Shown here one piece after another: positions 52,916 to 64,000 of a DNA stretch of 64,000 nucleotides. A program made the translations under genes and the position numbers. Numbering within the stretch: position 1 is the first letter of the stretch; each line of letters opens with the position of its first letter. Below the pieces are notes generated by a model. The model was not told the origin of the DNA, did no database searches, and saw nothing but the letters and a program-made list of their open reading frames with translations. This stretch comes from Bathynomus jamesi (Eukaryota > Arthropoda > Malacostraca > Isopoda > Cirolanidae). The DNA lies in NCBI GenBank assembly GCA_023014485.1, contig JAJOZX010000938.1:927501-991500 (forward strand), written 5' to 3'.

Positions 52916-54268
52916 CAGTGTCCCAAAAAAATGTTTACACATCATATTAACATATATATATCAATAAGCAAAATACGCGGATAGTAAATAGATAGCAAAT
53001 AGGCAGCAGCGTCAATACCTTCATGGTTGTGCTGCTTACTTTAATGTTTTAAATGTTCAAAACGTCCGCCTCTAGCATCAATACATTCTTGACAACGGCG
53101 CGCAACAGATCGGCATACTGTTCGGATTGTTCGGAGTGGAATGTTGGCACAGGCTATTTCAATTTCGTGTCTCAAGGCCTGTAGTGTCCTTGGTTTTTCA
53201 GCATACACAATGTTCTTCAGAGTGCTCCACAAGTAAAAGTCTAAAGGTGTTAAGTCATGAGATCGTGGTGGATACTCCGTACATCCCCTACGTCCTATCC
53301 ATCTTCTAAGAAAACAAACATTGAGAAAATTTCTAACGTCATTGTGGTAATGTGGTGGCGCGCCATCCTGTTGAAAGTAACATTCTTCTTCCAAAAAAAG
53401 AGCTCTGATTAAAGGTACAATGTTGTCTTGCAGCATTGATAAGTAAGCAGCACCTGTGACAGTGTCCTCAAAGAAAAATGGCCCTATCAGTGCTCTGGAA
53501 GACAGACCACACCACACTGACACTCCTGGTTGATTAAGTGCTCGTTCTTCTGTTACGTTTGGATTTTCGGTGGCCCAGTACACACAATTGTGTCGATTGA
53601 TAGTACCATTAAGTTTAAAAGTGGCTTTATCGGACCAAACAATGAAATCAGGAAAAGATTGTTTTTCATCACACATGTGCAAAAACCACTCAAAATTCTT
53701 TTCGACGATCTGGATCGTCCTCATTCATTGCATGGAGCAGTCTAGGTATGTACGGTTTCCACTTTTCACGTCGCAAAATGCGATGAACGCTGGATTTAAA
53801 AACACCAGTCTCACGAGAACATTTCCTTGTAGACTTATTTGGAGAGTTTGTGAAGGCCTGTAACACGGTCTGAACACTTTCATTGTCAGTTGAAGTGCGA
53901 CGTCTTCCAGATCGGCCTTTGTTGACGTTTTACACTGTTCCGTCAGTCTCAAACTTATCACGTAATCTTGTAATTGTTCCCCGTGATGGTGGTAATGTTC
54001 CAAACTCATTTCTCCAATGTCTCTGTACCTCAGCCACATTCTCCGTCTTCCAGTAGTGCTTCAGAATCCACTCAAACGATAACTGCAATGCCGCCATTTC
54101 CTGTATCAAGGGATACTACTGTTATTTAAGTACAATACACCATTACTATACTACTATTACTAAGTACTATAAATATACTAATACATCAGTGCATATTACT
54201 ATCATCTAAAGTGTACATGTTGATATATATGTTAATATGATGTGTAAACATTTTATTGGGACACCCGG
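52916..54268 (-). mobile_element. Mariner-type transposon (DD41D, rosa-like)
   Basis: TA at both flanks and inverted ends containing GGTGTCCCA/CAGTGTCCCA followed by AAAATGTTTACACATCATA. About 1.35 kb. Confidence 0.85.
53041..54093 (-). pseudogene. DD41D mariner transposase, two lesions
   Basis: From the ATG at 54093 the N-terminal DNA-binding region is followed by a TAA codon near 53930 and a frameshift near 53710. The rest (53041-53724) is open: WSDKATF (first Asp), [11 protein letters not shown] (second) and [10 protein letters not shown] (third), 41 residues after the second. Ends [10 protein letters not shown]. Nearly complete, about 350 codons. Confidence 0.8.
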
Positions 54269-54376
54269 TATATATATTTTTTCCTGTACTAATATGTTGA
54301 TGATTATATTCCTTCCTTTTGTATATTATTTTTTTATTTTCAGTGTAGTTAATATTATTATTTTCAATATATTTAA

Positions 54377-55381
54377 CCCTCAGCAGGTACCATCAAAACA
54401 CTTACGCATTTAGAACCATGGGGTCAATATGACCCAATTTTAAAAAAAATGATAAAAAATAGTTTTTATTGCTTTTTTTATGTTTATTATAATACCAAAA
54501 GAAAAGAACATGTTTATTTTTCACATTTTACAATCAAATCAGTAACAAATTAATTTAAAACTTTGCAAAATTAGCATTTACTAAAGAGCTATCCAAAACT
54601 CCATCAAAATAATTACGCATTTAGAACCATGGGGGTCAATATGGCCTCATTTTAAAAAAAATTGATAAAAAATAGTTTTTATTGCTTTTTTAGGTTTATT
54701 ATGATACCAACAGAAAAGAACATGTTTATTTTTCACATTTTACAATCAGCTCAGTAAAAAATTAATTTCAAACTACAAAATTAGCATTTACTAAAGAGCT
54801 CTCCAAAACTCCATAGAATACTCACATTGGCCAGCGATTTGTCTTCCTAGCTGTACTAAAAAGAGTGCATTTCTGATCATGGCTATCGACGCCTCGTTTG
54901 CTTCGGTTGTAATAAATATTTATTTCTTCCTCTCCAGTTATCTCATCTTTATTTTTTGCAGAGTAATAACGTCTAACATATCATCCCTTCTGAATAAGTT
55001 GAATGCATCTTCGGGAGATCTTCTAAGAATTTTATCATTTCAGTTTCGCTAAATAATCTTTTATTTGACATTTTTGTAAAGAGGGACTAATAATACTTTA
55101 GAAATAATACTTTAGAAATTTATAAAATAATCTAAAAAAAAGAAAAAAAATTAGTTATGTTACACATTCAGTACCATGGGGTCATATTGACCCCATCATC
55201 ATAAAAATACCCGTATCTACCTAATTACTCGTTATATGACAGCAAAAACTTGTGAGCAATACATTCAGTCATTAATAAACGAATACATGTGAACACGATA
55301 ACGATCGTGGCGGATTTTTAATAAAAAAGAGTCATTTGAAATACCCTGGGGTAATACTGACCCCATGGTACCTGCTGAGGG
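54377..55381. mobile_element. piggyBac-type element, internally deleted
   Basis: TTAA at 54373-54376 and 55382-55385 flanks inverted ends CCCTCAGCAGGTACCA (54377) and its complement (ends 55381). The left half holds a tandem duplication of about 200 bp starting near 54395 and 54600. Small palindromes of the form GGGGTCA-TATGACCCC occur near both ends. Confidence 0.9.
54800..55072 (-). pseudogene. piggyBac transposase fragment
   Basis: Minus-strand remains start MSNKRLFSETEM at 55072, then in a shifted frame read NRSKRGVDSHDQKC and TARKTNRWPM (about 54850-54900). GVD--DQ and RKT-RWPM belong to the C-terminal part of piggyBac transposases. N-terminus and C-terminus are thus joined across a deletion of the catalytic core. 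Confidence 0.75.
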
Positions 55382-55414
55382 TTAATTATTTAATATAACT
55401 ATATATATAACTAT

Positions 55415-55447
<33 letters not shown>

Positions 55448-56839
55448 CAGTGCCCGCGAAAAGTATCCGATCACTCAAGAAAATACAATATTTTCCCTTG
55501 ATATTCAGAGACACGTAATTCACTTTCTATTTGTTCTAGCGACATCTGGTAACTTTGAGGTTGCTCGCTGATATGAGAGCTATCCAACGCATTCTCAAAT
55601 TAGTGTTCTGGTAGCCTTCGTTGCGGGTGGCTGTGTCTCAAATTTGTCAGATTTCACTGTTTGTGTAAATTTCTTGATATTTTTTTTTTTTTACAGAAAG
55701 TGGTGTAAATAAAATTTATATATAATGTGTGCTAAAAACAACTTAAGAGTGATTGTCGAGGTGCTATTGTTGCTTTGCATGCATGTGGAAAATCACAGAG
55801 ACAGATAGCTAAGGAATTAAACATATCCCAAAGTACCGTTAATTTATGGGTTTCACGGGCTAAGAACAATGGTGGCCTAACCACGCCAGTCCCTAAAAAA
55901 CGATCTGGCAGACCGAGAAAAACAAATTCGCGAACAGACAAACTTATGAAACGTTTAGTATTGAAAAACCCAACAATAACTGCGAAAGAAATAAAATTTA
56001 ATATGAATAATTTGTTATCTGGTGTTTCTGAACGAACTATCCAGGAGCGGCTCCAAAAAGAACTCGGATTACCATCTCGCCATGCTGCTAAGAAACCGTT
56101 CATTAATGAAAAAATGCGTAAAAAACGTGTCGCATTTTGTAAAAAATACATTCATTGGACTGTTGATGACTGGAAGAAGGTTTTATTTAGCGATGAGTCG
56201 ACATTTTTGACATTCAGAAGTTGTCCAAAAAAGGTTCGCCGGCCTATTGGCTCAAATAGGATGGACCCTAAATACACCCTAAAGACAATGAAACACCCTC
56301 CAAGTGTGATGGTTTGGGGTTGTTTCGGTTACTATGGGCGTGGAAACTTATATTTTCTTCCGAAGAACACAACTATGAATGGTGCACGGTATTTAGCAAT
56401 GCTACAGGATAAACTTCCAATGGCAATGGCAATCCAAAGGACAAAAACATACATGCATGATGGTGCACCATGTCACAGGGCCAAAATAGTGACAAAATGG
56501 ATTACTGACAATAAATTTGATATTTTGGATTGGCCTGGTAATAGTCCAGATCTCAATCCGATAGAAAATCTGTGGCTAATAATAAAAAATAAGGTTGAAT
56601 GCCACGACACTGGCTCAGTCGAAAAATTACAAGAGGCCATCAAAAAGTATGGTGCAAGGAAATATCAGTGGAAGTTTGTCAAAACTTGATTAAATCCATG
56701 CCAAAACGTCTAGAACAAGTCATCCAAACCAAAGGACAGATGACAAAATACTAATATAAGGTTAGTATACATTTAAACATTGTTTTTTATGTAAAAAATA
56801 CAAATTTCAAGGGTGATCGGATACTTTTCGCGGGCACTG
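55448..56839 (+). mobile_element. Tc1-like transposon (DD34E), near intact
   Basis: Inverted ends of about 27 bp, CAGTGCCCGCGAAAAGTATC..., flanked by TA (55446-55447 and 56840-56841). 1392 bp; the TIRs are nearly identical, suggesting a young insertion. Confidence 0.9.
55725..56754 (+). pseudogene. Tc1-like transposase (DD34E), two frameshifts
   Basis: Two helix-turn-helix blocks come first (GKSQRQIAKELNISQSTV; GRPRKTN). Then LFSDESTF (first Asp), YMHDGAPCH (second Asp) and NSPDLNPIENLW (Glu), with 34 residues from second Asp to Glu. A one-base slip near 55747 separates the ATG at 55725 from the main frame, and another near 56650 separates it from the C-terminal KSMPKRLEQVI end. About 340 codons, the usual Tc1 length. 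Confidence 0.85.
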
Positions 56840-56841
56840 TA

Positions 56842-56955
56842 TATATATATATATATATATATATATTTCTCATGTACTGTTATATTGATGGTTATACTAC
56901 AGTACATCGTTTTGTATATTATTATTTTTTGATTATATATATATATATATATTTT

Positions 56956-56987
<32 letters not shown>

Positions 56988-57149
56988 ATTCCTCGTTCGT
57001 GTTTCTTATGCTGTTATTATTATTATTTTTTATTTTTTGATCATATATATTCCATCGTTTGCATAGGATTGTATATTTATTTTATATCTAGTTCGTGAAA
57101 TTGATTCCAATAATTCTTCTAAATAGACAGAATGATGTGATGGTGTTTT
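56842..57149. repeat. (TA)n and AT-rich sequence
   Basis: TA tracts at 56840-56865 and 56935-56990; no gene seen. Confidence 0.7.
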
Positions 57150-57829
57150 ATTTAATTCTTTTGGTTGTATATACAAACGATATTATTATTTAATTATATG
57201 TATACCAAATGACTGGTTAGGCCTTCTAAACCGGCTGACGGATTTCTAAGCCAACTGTCAAGAATATCTGAATACCTCAATCTGACAGCTGAAAAGGTAA
57301 TTAATATATATACACCTGCCTTCTAGGTATTGTACGTCAACTGGCTGGTTAAACCAACTGGCGGATTAAGCCGACTGGCGGATTATGCCAACTGGCGGAA
57401 AGCCAACTTTCGGGAATATATGCTTTAATTAATTAAATAGCGCAATCTAGCAATTGAACCACAATAATGTACACCTGAACAAGCCATTTACGCCTTCTTA
57501 GCCAACTGGCGGATTAGGATCTTATAAGACAGTAGGCGCTCGGATGAACTCTCAATATGCGTCTGGTATGAGCCAGGCGAACACTCCTCTCTCCTTCGCC
57601 TCTCTCTCTTAGATTAGGTATACCCCTTTGGGGGTGAGGTCGTCCCAACTTATCCCCCAAAGAGGTTAGGTGGACTCCCCCAGCTTGCTGGTGGAGTTCC
57701 CCTTCATTGCAGCTTGGGGGATAACCCCTCCCCCTTTGTTGCATAACATCTTGCAACATTCCCCCTTTCCCCTTTGCAACATTGATCAACATTGGAAATT
57801 GCATTGCACTCTAACCCTTTGCGCCCATA
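57150..57829 (+). repeat. Dispersed repeat R1, copy c
   Basis: Collinear with 18.84-19.48 kb: repeated 'aactggcggattaagcc' units (57355-57400), 'aacaagccatttacgcc' and the C/T-rich half with 'cccagcttgctgg'. Interrupted at its end by the MITE at 57830. Confidence 0.7.
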
Positions 57830-58595
57830 CTACTGCACCGATTCCAAAATTTAGCCGATGCCGATGCCGATCCGATTATTTGCCTATATTTTAAAAAAAT
57901 CAATTCCCTTCATAAATTTCACTAAACTAATGTGAAAACTTTCAATTTTCATATTTTTATATTTCAAATTTGTTTAAATGCTTTTCCTTAGCTCACTCCC
58001 CAATATACAGTACCAGAATTTGTTACTCGTATACCGTAGTTAAAATGATGTGAAAAAGTTTTGTTATTCAGTAAAATGATAAAATAATTTTATTTTTGTT
58101 TCATAAATTTAATACCAATATTTAAAGTAATCGTTTTACCCTATGTTGAAAGTATTTTCTTTCTTTAGCAATGTCAAAAACAATAAAAAAGAATTATTAA
58201 ATTTTCAAGTCCCTGGTGCCAATTTAAATAAAAAAAATGGATGTATAATTTCGGTTTATAAAATTATTAAAATACTTAAAATAAAGTCAATAATAAGATG
58301 GTTTAATATATAAATTATAAAGTACAACTTAATATAGAGTAGATTACAATAGTTTATAATATTTAGAGATTAGTTAGAAAAAATGTAAATTTATGGGCAC
58401 CTTAACTTATTAAGTTTTGCCTTTTTCATGAATGTAAAATCTGTTCAATTTTCTATAACTATAGATTTTGTTTTGTAATGGAAATTTTTAAATTTCAAAG
58501 AATCGGTGAAAGAATTGGCTACATTTAGCCGATGCCGATAACAATGCCCAAAAAGTGACTGATTCTGCCGATGCAGATTAGTCGGTGCACCACTA
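57830..58595. mobile_element. hAT-type MITE (TGCACCGA ends)
   Basis: Inverted ends 'tactactgcaccga' and 'tcggtgcaccacta', with extended inverted similarity through 'gccgatgccgat' units on both sides (57858 and 58528). About 766 bp, AT-rich inside, no ORF. Confidence 0.65.
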
Positions 58596-60065
58596 TTTCA
58601 GAACCATTGTAGGCTCTGTTAATGTCTGTTTATAGAGATTGTATATCATCTGGACTTCTTATTTTTCTACTATTCTTTTTGTGTAATCAGCAAGGGATGT
58701 TACTGTGCTGTCATTGGTAACTTTATCATCTATGTCAGTTAGCATGATTATGAATAGTAATGGAGCTGGTATTATTCTTTGTGGTACTGAGCTACGGACC
58801 TTTTACCCTGATGAAAATATTCTTTGGACTGTACCAACTTGCTGCCACTCACTAAGGAAATTATATATCCATTTCCCTACTTCTGTTATTCCCATATATT
58901 TCAGTTTATATGCTCTGATTCCAGACTCATCTTCATCGAACGCCTTGTCAAAGACTGTACTTTTCATTGTTTTCGAATGCATCAACAATGTTGTTATGGT
59001 GTTCCATTAGTTGTGATAAGCACGATCTTCGTGATCGGAATCGATGTTAGCTATCATTTAATTTTTTATGAGTGTCCAAAAACTCAGATTTTTTCCTCTA
59101 ACTATTCGTTCCGTTCAAATATTTTGGTGAGATCCCGTCCTTTATATATTGGAACTATGTTCGGTCTCTTTAGGATGCTCGCTATTTCAGTGTCGTATTC
59201 CATTTGTCCGGACCTGTGATATCATCTGTTGTGAAGTCAAATTTCTTATACTTTATTATTGTTATTCTTTTTCAAAGAACACATTTTTATCGTATATTAG
59301 TTTATCAGTTTTGGGAATACTGAAAGTTGATTCATACTGAGCTTTTAATATTTCATATACTTCTAATTAGATCAACGGTTGCTGCATTCTTTTCATTATT
59401 CAAAGGTCCGATAGTCGCTTGATTTTTCGTCTTCTTTTTTACAAATTTATGGAAGTATTTTGAGTTAACTTTTATCGCTTCTAGAACTTCATCTTCTTTC
59501 TCTATATGGTTCTCAATTAGACCCTGCATTATGTAATTTATGCTCTTCAGTTTGTTATTTATTATTTTTCTGATATTGCTGTCTTTGTAGTTTCTTAGTT
59601 TCTTAATTTTTAAGTCACTCTTTTTCGCTTGCGGAACACTGATTTCTTTTGTCTCTCAAACCTGCTTCCCTTTCCTTTGTGCTGTTTTTTTGGGACATTT
59701 ATCCCACAACTTCTAGCATCTTCTCTTTGAGGATTGTTAGTATTTCTTCCGTTGTCTTATCCTGAAAGATGGTTTTCCAGTCTATTGTTTCCATGCTGGA
59801 AAAAATTTCGAATTTGCCTCTTTCTTTGGAGGGCGTTCTTTCCTTCTCTGTTGCTTTAATATTGGTTATTTCAATAATGTTGTGACCTGATATTATAGTT
59901 GGGGATATTTCTATGTTACCAATTAGGTTGCTGTTGTTTGTGAATACCAAACCTATGTAGTTGTTTTTTCTTGTATTTTCAGTTGTCTTGTGTCAACATA
60001 AATTCATTAGCTGGAGCTAGCAGAATTTTTGCCTGCTCCTGGACTTCCCATATACCTCCCTTGTC
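58596..60065 (-). mobile_element. LINE A, copy 4, first part
   Basis: Minus strand. 58803-58988 encodes FDKAFDEDESGIRAYKLKYMGIT and WIYNFL, and 59699-59950 the endonuclease end with PTIISGHNIIEI. The copy is interrupted by LINE C at 60066 and continues at 61646-61717. Confidence 0.7.
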
Positions 60066-61645
60066 TTGGTTTATACGTATACTATATACTATATCACCAA
60101 CCCACACATTCCATTATCACCTACTCAACATGGATTCAGACCTCACCACTCAACCACGACATTACTCACTAACCTCACGCAGCACATCATGGATGGCATC
60201 AACTCTTGACGACCAGCTCAACGTACACTATTAGCAACAATAGACATTAGTAAAGCATTTGATGCTATCCCACGCTTTCCTCTCATAAACAAAATACTCA
60301 ACACAAAACATGCACAATGACACCAAAAGGTGGCTGAGCAACTATCTTTCAGGAAGATATTCACATGCCACATTTAATGGCAAGTCATCCAAAAACAAGC
60401 TTTTTCCGAACGGGGTCCCTCAAGGCTCTCTTCTCTCACCAACACGCTTCAACTTATACATGCATGACATTCCAACACCCATAGATAACAAGCTTACCTT
60501 ATCATCATATGCAGATGACATCACTCTAACATCCACCCACAACAACATCGACACCGCTAAAAATAACCTACAAACGTACATAAACAGTATACAAGACTGG
60601 CTCACACACAATAGACTCAAAGTAGCGCCCACAAAATCAACCATCACCTTGCTTACAAGCAACACAAAAGAACACCAGGTAATTCCACAGCTTACACTAA
60701 ACATCAACATTCCACACACTCACAGGACCAAAATACTTGGGGTCACATACAACACATCATTATCTTTTGCAAACCACATTCAGGACATTAAAAACAAATG
60801 TACGTCAAAACTTAACACGCTTAGGGTACTAACAGGCACAAACTTTGGACACCAGCAGGAAACAACATTACTCATATCCAAACAATATATTCGCTCAGTT
60901 ATGGACTATGCTAGTCCATGCTGAGCACCCATTATCTCAAACACAGACATAAACACCTTACAGACAATACAAAACAACGCACTTGGTATCATTACAGGAT
61001 GCACTCAAACAACACCAATAGAACACCTGCATACAGAAACAAAAATACTGAAAGTTAGGGAACATTTAGACATGAGGGGAACACAATTCATGGCAGCAGC
61101 GACAACTAACCCACAACACCCTTGCCACTACATGTACAATCATGCACCAACACCTCGCACCATTAAGGTAACACCAGAGAGACATTATAACCAAATACTC
61201 CATTCCATACCACGCCCCACAGACATCACACAGTACAGAAAACACATACACACACACACCTAACCCACAAAGCACTGAAACGACTCGGTCCGAATGCGGT
61301 CCTAGGTGCGAAGCCGCCACCCATTAACAGGTCAGAGATCAGCCTTAGCAGATCGGATCGAGTTAACTTAGCACGATTCGCTGTGGACATCACTCCAACT
61401 TACGGACATATAAACACAGACTAGACAACTCCATAGACGACACCTGGTACCTGTGCCAGGACACACCACAAACAATTGAACACATTATGACAGACTGTAC
61501 CGCTCTAGCACAACATAGAACACAACACAACATCACTAGTGCGCTGAACCTCTGGTCCACTCCGGAGAGGGCGATCGGTTACCTGCGTGCCGCCGGCTTG
61601 CTCGATCAGGGTGGGCTGATCGGCTAAACAACAACAACAACAACA
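60066..61645 (+). mobile_element. LINE C (non-LTR), inserted into LINE A copy 4
   Basis: 5'-truncated. Its 3' end is an (AAC)n tail at 61627-61643. 'tatactat' is repeated on both sides (about 60070 and 61646), consistent with a target duplication. LINE A sequence continues on the far side. Confidence 0.75.
60190..61626 (+). pseudogene. LINE C reverse transcriptase, C-terminal two thirds
   Basis: The best frame (60310-60924) holds GVPQGSLLSPTRFNLY (motif B), SYADDITL (motif C), KSTITLLTS and KILGVTYNTSLSF. Further frames carry a C-terminal region that in the second copy reads CHLCQDTPQTIEHI, a zinc-knuckle-like pattern. Stops at 60922 and 61261 break it. The exact clade is not determined. Confidence 0.75.
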
Positions 61646-61717
61646 TATACTATTTCTTCCTATCCTTTTATATTTCATAAATAGGAAATTAAAGTCACCG
61701 CACAGAATAATATTGAG
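61646..61717 (-). mobile_element. LINE A copy 4, continuation
   Basis: Reverse complement matches the LINE A endonuclease stretch at 16.07-16.12 kb (GDFNF-type sequence). It ends at the second LINE C end. Confidence 0.6.
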
Positions 61718-62230
61718 GGTTATTGTTATTGTTGGTTAGCCGATCAGCCCACCCTGATCGAGCAAGCCGGCGGCACGCAGGTAACCGATCGCTCTCTCCG
61801 GAGTGGACCAGAGGTTCAGCGCACTAGTGATGTTGTGTTGTGTTCTATGTTGTGCTAGAGCGGTACAGTCTGTCATAATGTGTTCAATTGTTTGTGGTGT
61901 GTCCTGGCACAGGTGGCAGTTATCGTCTGTGGAGTTGTCTAGTCTGTGTTTATATGTCTGTAAGTTGGGGTGATGTCCACATCGGAATCGTGCTAAGTTA
62001 ACTCGATCAGGTCTGCTCAGGCTGGTCTCTGACCTGTCAACGGGTGGCAGCTTCGCACCTAGGACCGCATTCGGACCGAGTTGTGTTAGTGTTCTGTGGG
62101 TTAGGTGTGTGTGTATGTGTTTTCTGTACTGTGTGATGTCTGTGGGGCGTGGTATGGAATGGAGTATTTGGTTATAATTTCTCTCTGGTGTTACCTTAAT
62201 GGTGCGAGGTGTTGGTGCATGATTGTACAT
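61718..62230 (-). mobile_element. LINE C, copy 2, 3' end
   Basis: Minus-strand 3' fragment with the complement of the (AAC)n tail at 61718-61733. 61736-62224 is an open frame with LGPNAVLGAKLPPV, CHLCQDTPQTIEHIMTDC and the end GYLRAAGLLDQGGLIG, better preserved than the copy at 60-61.6 kb. It stops where the TAGGGTG element begins. Confidence 0.75.
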
Positions 62231-64000
62231 TAGGGTGTCCCACTTATGACCTTTTTTCAGATCCATTGAACATACCTTTTTTCCTGTTAGAAATGGTTCA
62301 ATTTTACTAAATATATAAAAAAAAGATTAAATTTAACAATTTGGAGGTACCCGACCCACCCCCGAAAATGGGCCCCCCTGAAAATGCTAGAAATACCCAT
62401 TTTTGTATTGTAATCAACCTAAATGAACAAGATTTTTGTCAAATATCAACAGATTTGATATCACAAGAAAGGTAACTCGAAGCTTTATTCAGTAGGGTAC
62501 AAGAAACAGTAGTAGGGCGTTACCGCTCCCCTTAGAGCATCATCCCAATGCAGCTCTGTGGCGATGGGCCTCGAAAGGATAAGACGAGTAAGAACTTTAT
62601 TCATCTTATCGAATCGAAGTGGGAACTACTTGGTTAACATTACGTTAAAATTATATAAATTAAAATATTTTAAGCTTTTGACAGTGTTAACAAAGCTCCA
62701 TCTTTTTTTTTTATTTATTTCTCAAAAATAACAAAAAAGATCTTTACCAATAACGTAAGAAAATAAAGGTTAAAACAAAAGAAAGTAATCTTAGGAACGT
62801 TTTAACTTAAAGCAATGAACAAACTTTTATTCGCTTGAAACAAAGCTTAAAATAAAAACAAAAACAAATAATCTTAGTTACATTTTAACCTCAGAGCAGT
62901 GACCAAATTTTCCTTCGTCATGTTTGGGATTGCATGTCTATTTTGTTCAACGACCTGCAAAAGTTGTTGAAACTCACTTTCATCCTTACATTGCCCATGA
63001 AAATCTTGCATGAGCTTGACGCCACGCTCTGCCGTGTCATTTACTACTTTGGCAGACGAAATAAGGCCCCTCATTCTTTTAAAATCGTCATCTTCTTCCC
63101 ATAATGATATGGGTTTTTTAATCCATTCCCTAGATGAGTTGAGAAGTCTGAATAGGTACCAAGATCTTGAACCTATGAGGCGATGAAGTCTGAATAGGTA
63201 CCAAGATCTTGGACCTATGAGGCGATGAAGTCTGATACCCTGTTTCAGAATAGGGAAGATAGGCTAACCTGGTGTGAACTCTTGAGGAGGATCATATTTT
63301 GTTAATTCTTTGGCCATCTTAACCTTTTCTTCATTACGAACAGAGCCAAACAAAGCCATGGGAACGAGCTCTTCAAGTCAAGTACCAATAGTGACCTCTG
63401 AAAATGGCTAGGACAGATTCGGCAACCTCACTCTCTATTTTTTTGTATTTTAGCAATTCATTGTAGACTCTAAGATCATTTACAGGAGCGTCGTATGATT
63501 TAGTACAGGACAACCAATACTTTCCATAAAAAAGGGATGTAAACTGACAAAATCTTTCAAGTTTTTGAATAGTGACATCATCGTAGCCAGCTTGGTGAGA
63601 GAAGGCATATATTTTATTGGTGTAAAGGATTGAAGCCATCCATCTTGCATGATGGAAGGCTCCTGGCTTGATCCAATGAATTCCTCTGGAAGGCACTTCA
63701 TTTAGAATGAGGAGAATTGTCTCTGCCAATTCTCTATAGTCATCGCGAGGAAGGGAACTCTTTTGGTTAAGCATATCATTCATGAAACTGATGCTGGATT
63801 CTCTCATATCTCTTAAATACCTATTTTTTATTTCAAGGTGTCTGTGAGGCAGTTCAGTGTCAATATTTTTCCAAACACTTTCTCTAAAGTTCTTGAAGGC
63901 TTCATTTTCAGGTAAATTAGTTTTGCCAAATATTCTGATGTAGAGAGTAGCCAAAATCCTCTCAGAAATATGATGACGACATGCCATCCACAGTAATTTT
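62231..64000 (-). mobile_element. TAGGGYG-family DNA transposon, 3' part, runs off the window
   Basis: Begins TAGGGTGTCCC directly after the LINE C fragment, so it inserted into LINE C. Minus-strand transposase-like coding follows from 62874. The other end is beyond 64000. Confidence 0.7.
62874..64000 (-). pseudogene. Transposase-like protein of the TAGGGYG family, C-terminal part
   Basis: Blocks, from upstream: ACRHHISERILATLYI (about 63980), PGAFHHARWMASILY (about 63650), CQFTSLFYGKYWL and HYWYLTEELVPMALF across a frameshift near 63375, and TAERGVKLMQDF with QLLQVVEQNRHAI at the end. These match the same layout as the 21-22-kb protein (SRWLTT, SIERVVKM). A 42-bp tandem duplication (63145-63228) lies in the broken stretch 63075-63372. 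It is the C-terminal half of an RNase H-like transposase, by inference. Confidence 0.65.

Noticed and set aside
54361..55390. LTR retrotransposon or viral ends
   Set aside because: The TTAA duplication and piggyBac protein remnants explain the termini better.

Overview
This is a eukaryotic, probably arthropod, repeat-rich intergenic or heterochromatic window. Reasons: AT-rich sequence with many long (TA)n tracts, CCTAA-rich (TTAGG-type, arthropod-like) degenerate arrays, Tc1/mariner, hAT, piggyBac and Penelope-like elements, CR1-group LINEs, a tRNA-derived SINE, and two wrecked Maverick/Polinton (adintovirus-like) elements. A crustacean is a guess only. I see no convincing conserved host gene; one short promoter-ORF-polyA unit (36.7-37.4 kb) is the only non-transposon gene candidate.

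Layout. 0-3.3 kb: Tc1 (DD37E type) nested in a dispersed repeat (R1), a pogo-like TIR element, and a MITE with TAGGGTG ends. 3.3-16 kb: Polinton copy 1, with three accessory genes (Z, Y, X) inverted at the left, then ORF W, protease, major capsid protein, small basic capsid-associated protein, penton, integrase with chromodomain, a conserved unnamed gene and packaging ATPase on the minus strand, and the 5' half of PolB on the plus strand. It is broken by a palindromic Penelope-like insertion, two MITEs, and LINE A (16-18.7 kb). 18.7-29 kb: R1, Tc1 remains, two members of a TAGGGYG-ended DNA transposon family, mariner and hAT fragments, SINEs, LINE A debris. 29.2-33.6 kb: Penelope-like element B (RT plus GIY-YIG). 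33.7-36.3 kb: best LINE A copy. 37.5-43.7 kb: CCTAA-rich arrays split by a near-complete CR1 LINE (LINE B). 44-52.9 kb: Polinton copy 2, which lacks ATPase, integrase and the PolB 5' half but keeps the PolB 3' half and X-Y-Z in line after it; a mariner sits in gene Y. 52.9-56.8 kb: DD41D mariner, internally deleted piggyBac, near-intact DD34E Tc1. 57-64 kb: R1, hAT-type MITE, LINE A (minus) split by LINE C, a second LINE C end, and the 3' part of another TAGGGYG-family transposon running off the window.

The two Polinton copies complement each other. Together they show a protein-primed PolB, rve integrase with chromodomain, FtsK/HerA-type ATPase, adenain-like protease, double-jelly-roll capsid protein and penton, plus accessory genes W, X, Y and Z, which I cannot assign to any family. 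X-Y-Z being shared by both copies, with a conserved Y/Z overlap, is the best candidate here for an undescribed gene module. The second is a transposon family with TAGGGYG termini, seen four times, once with a perfect 9-bp target duplication.

Almost every ORF is broken by frameshifts or stops, so gene limits are estimates from reading frames and from comparing the two copies. Nothing was searched against a database; family names rest on motif recognition.
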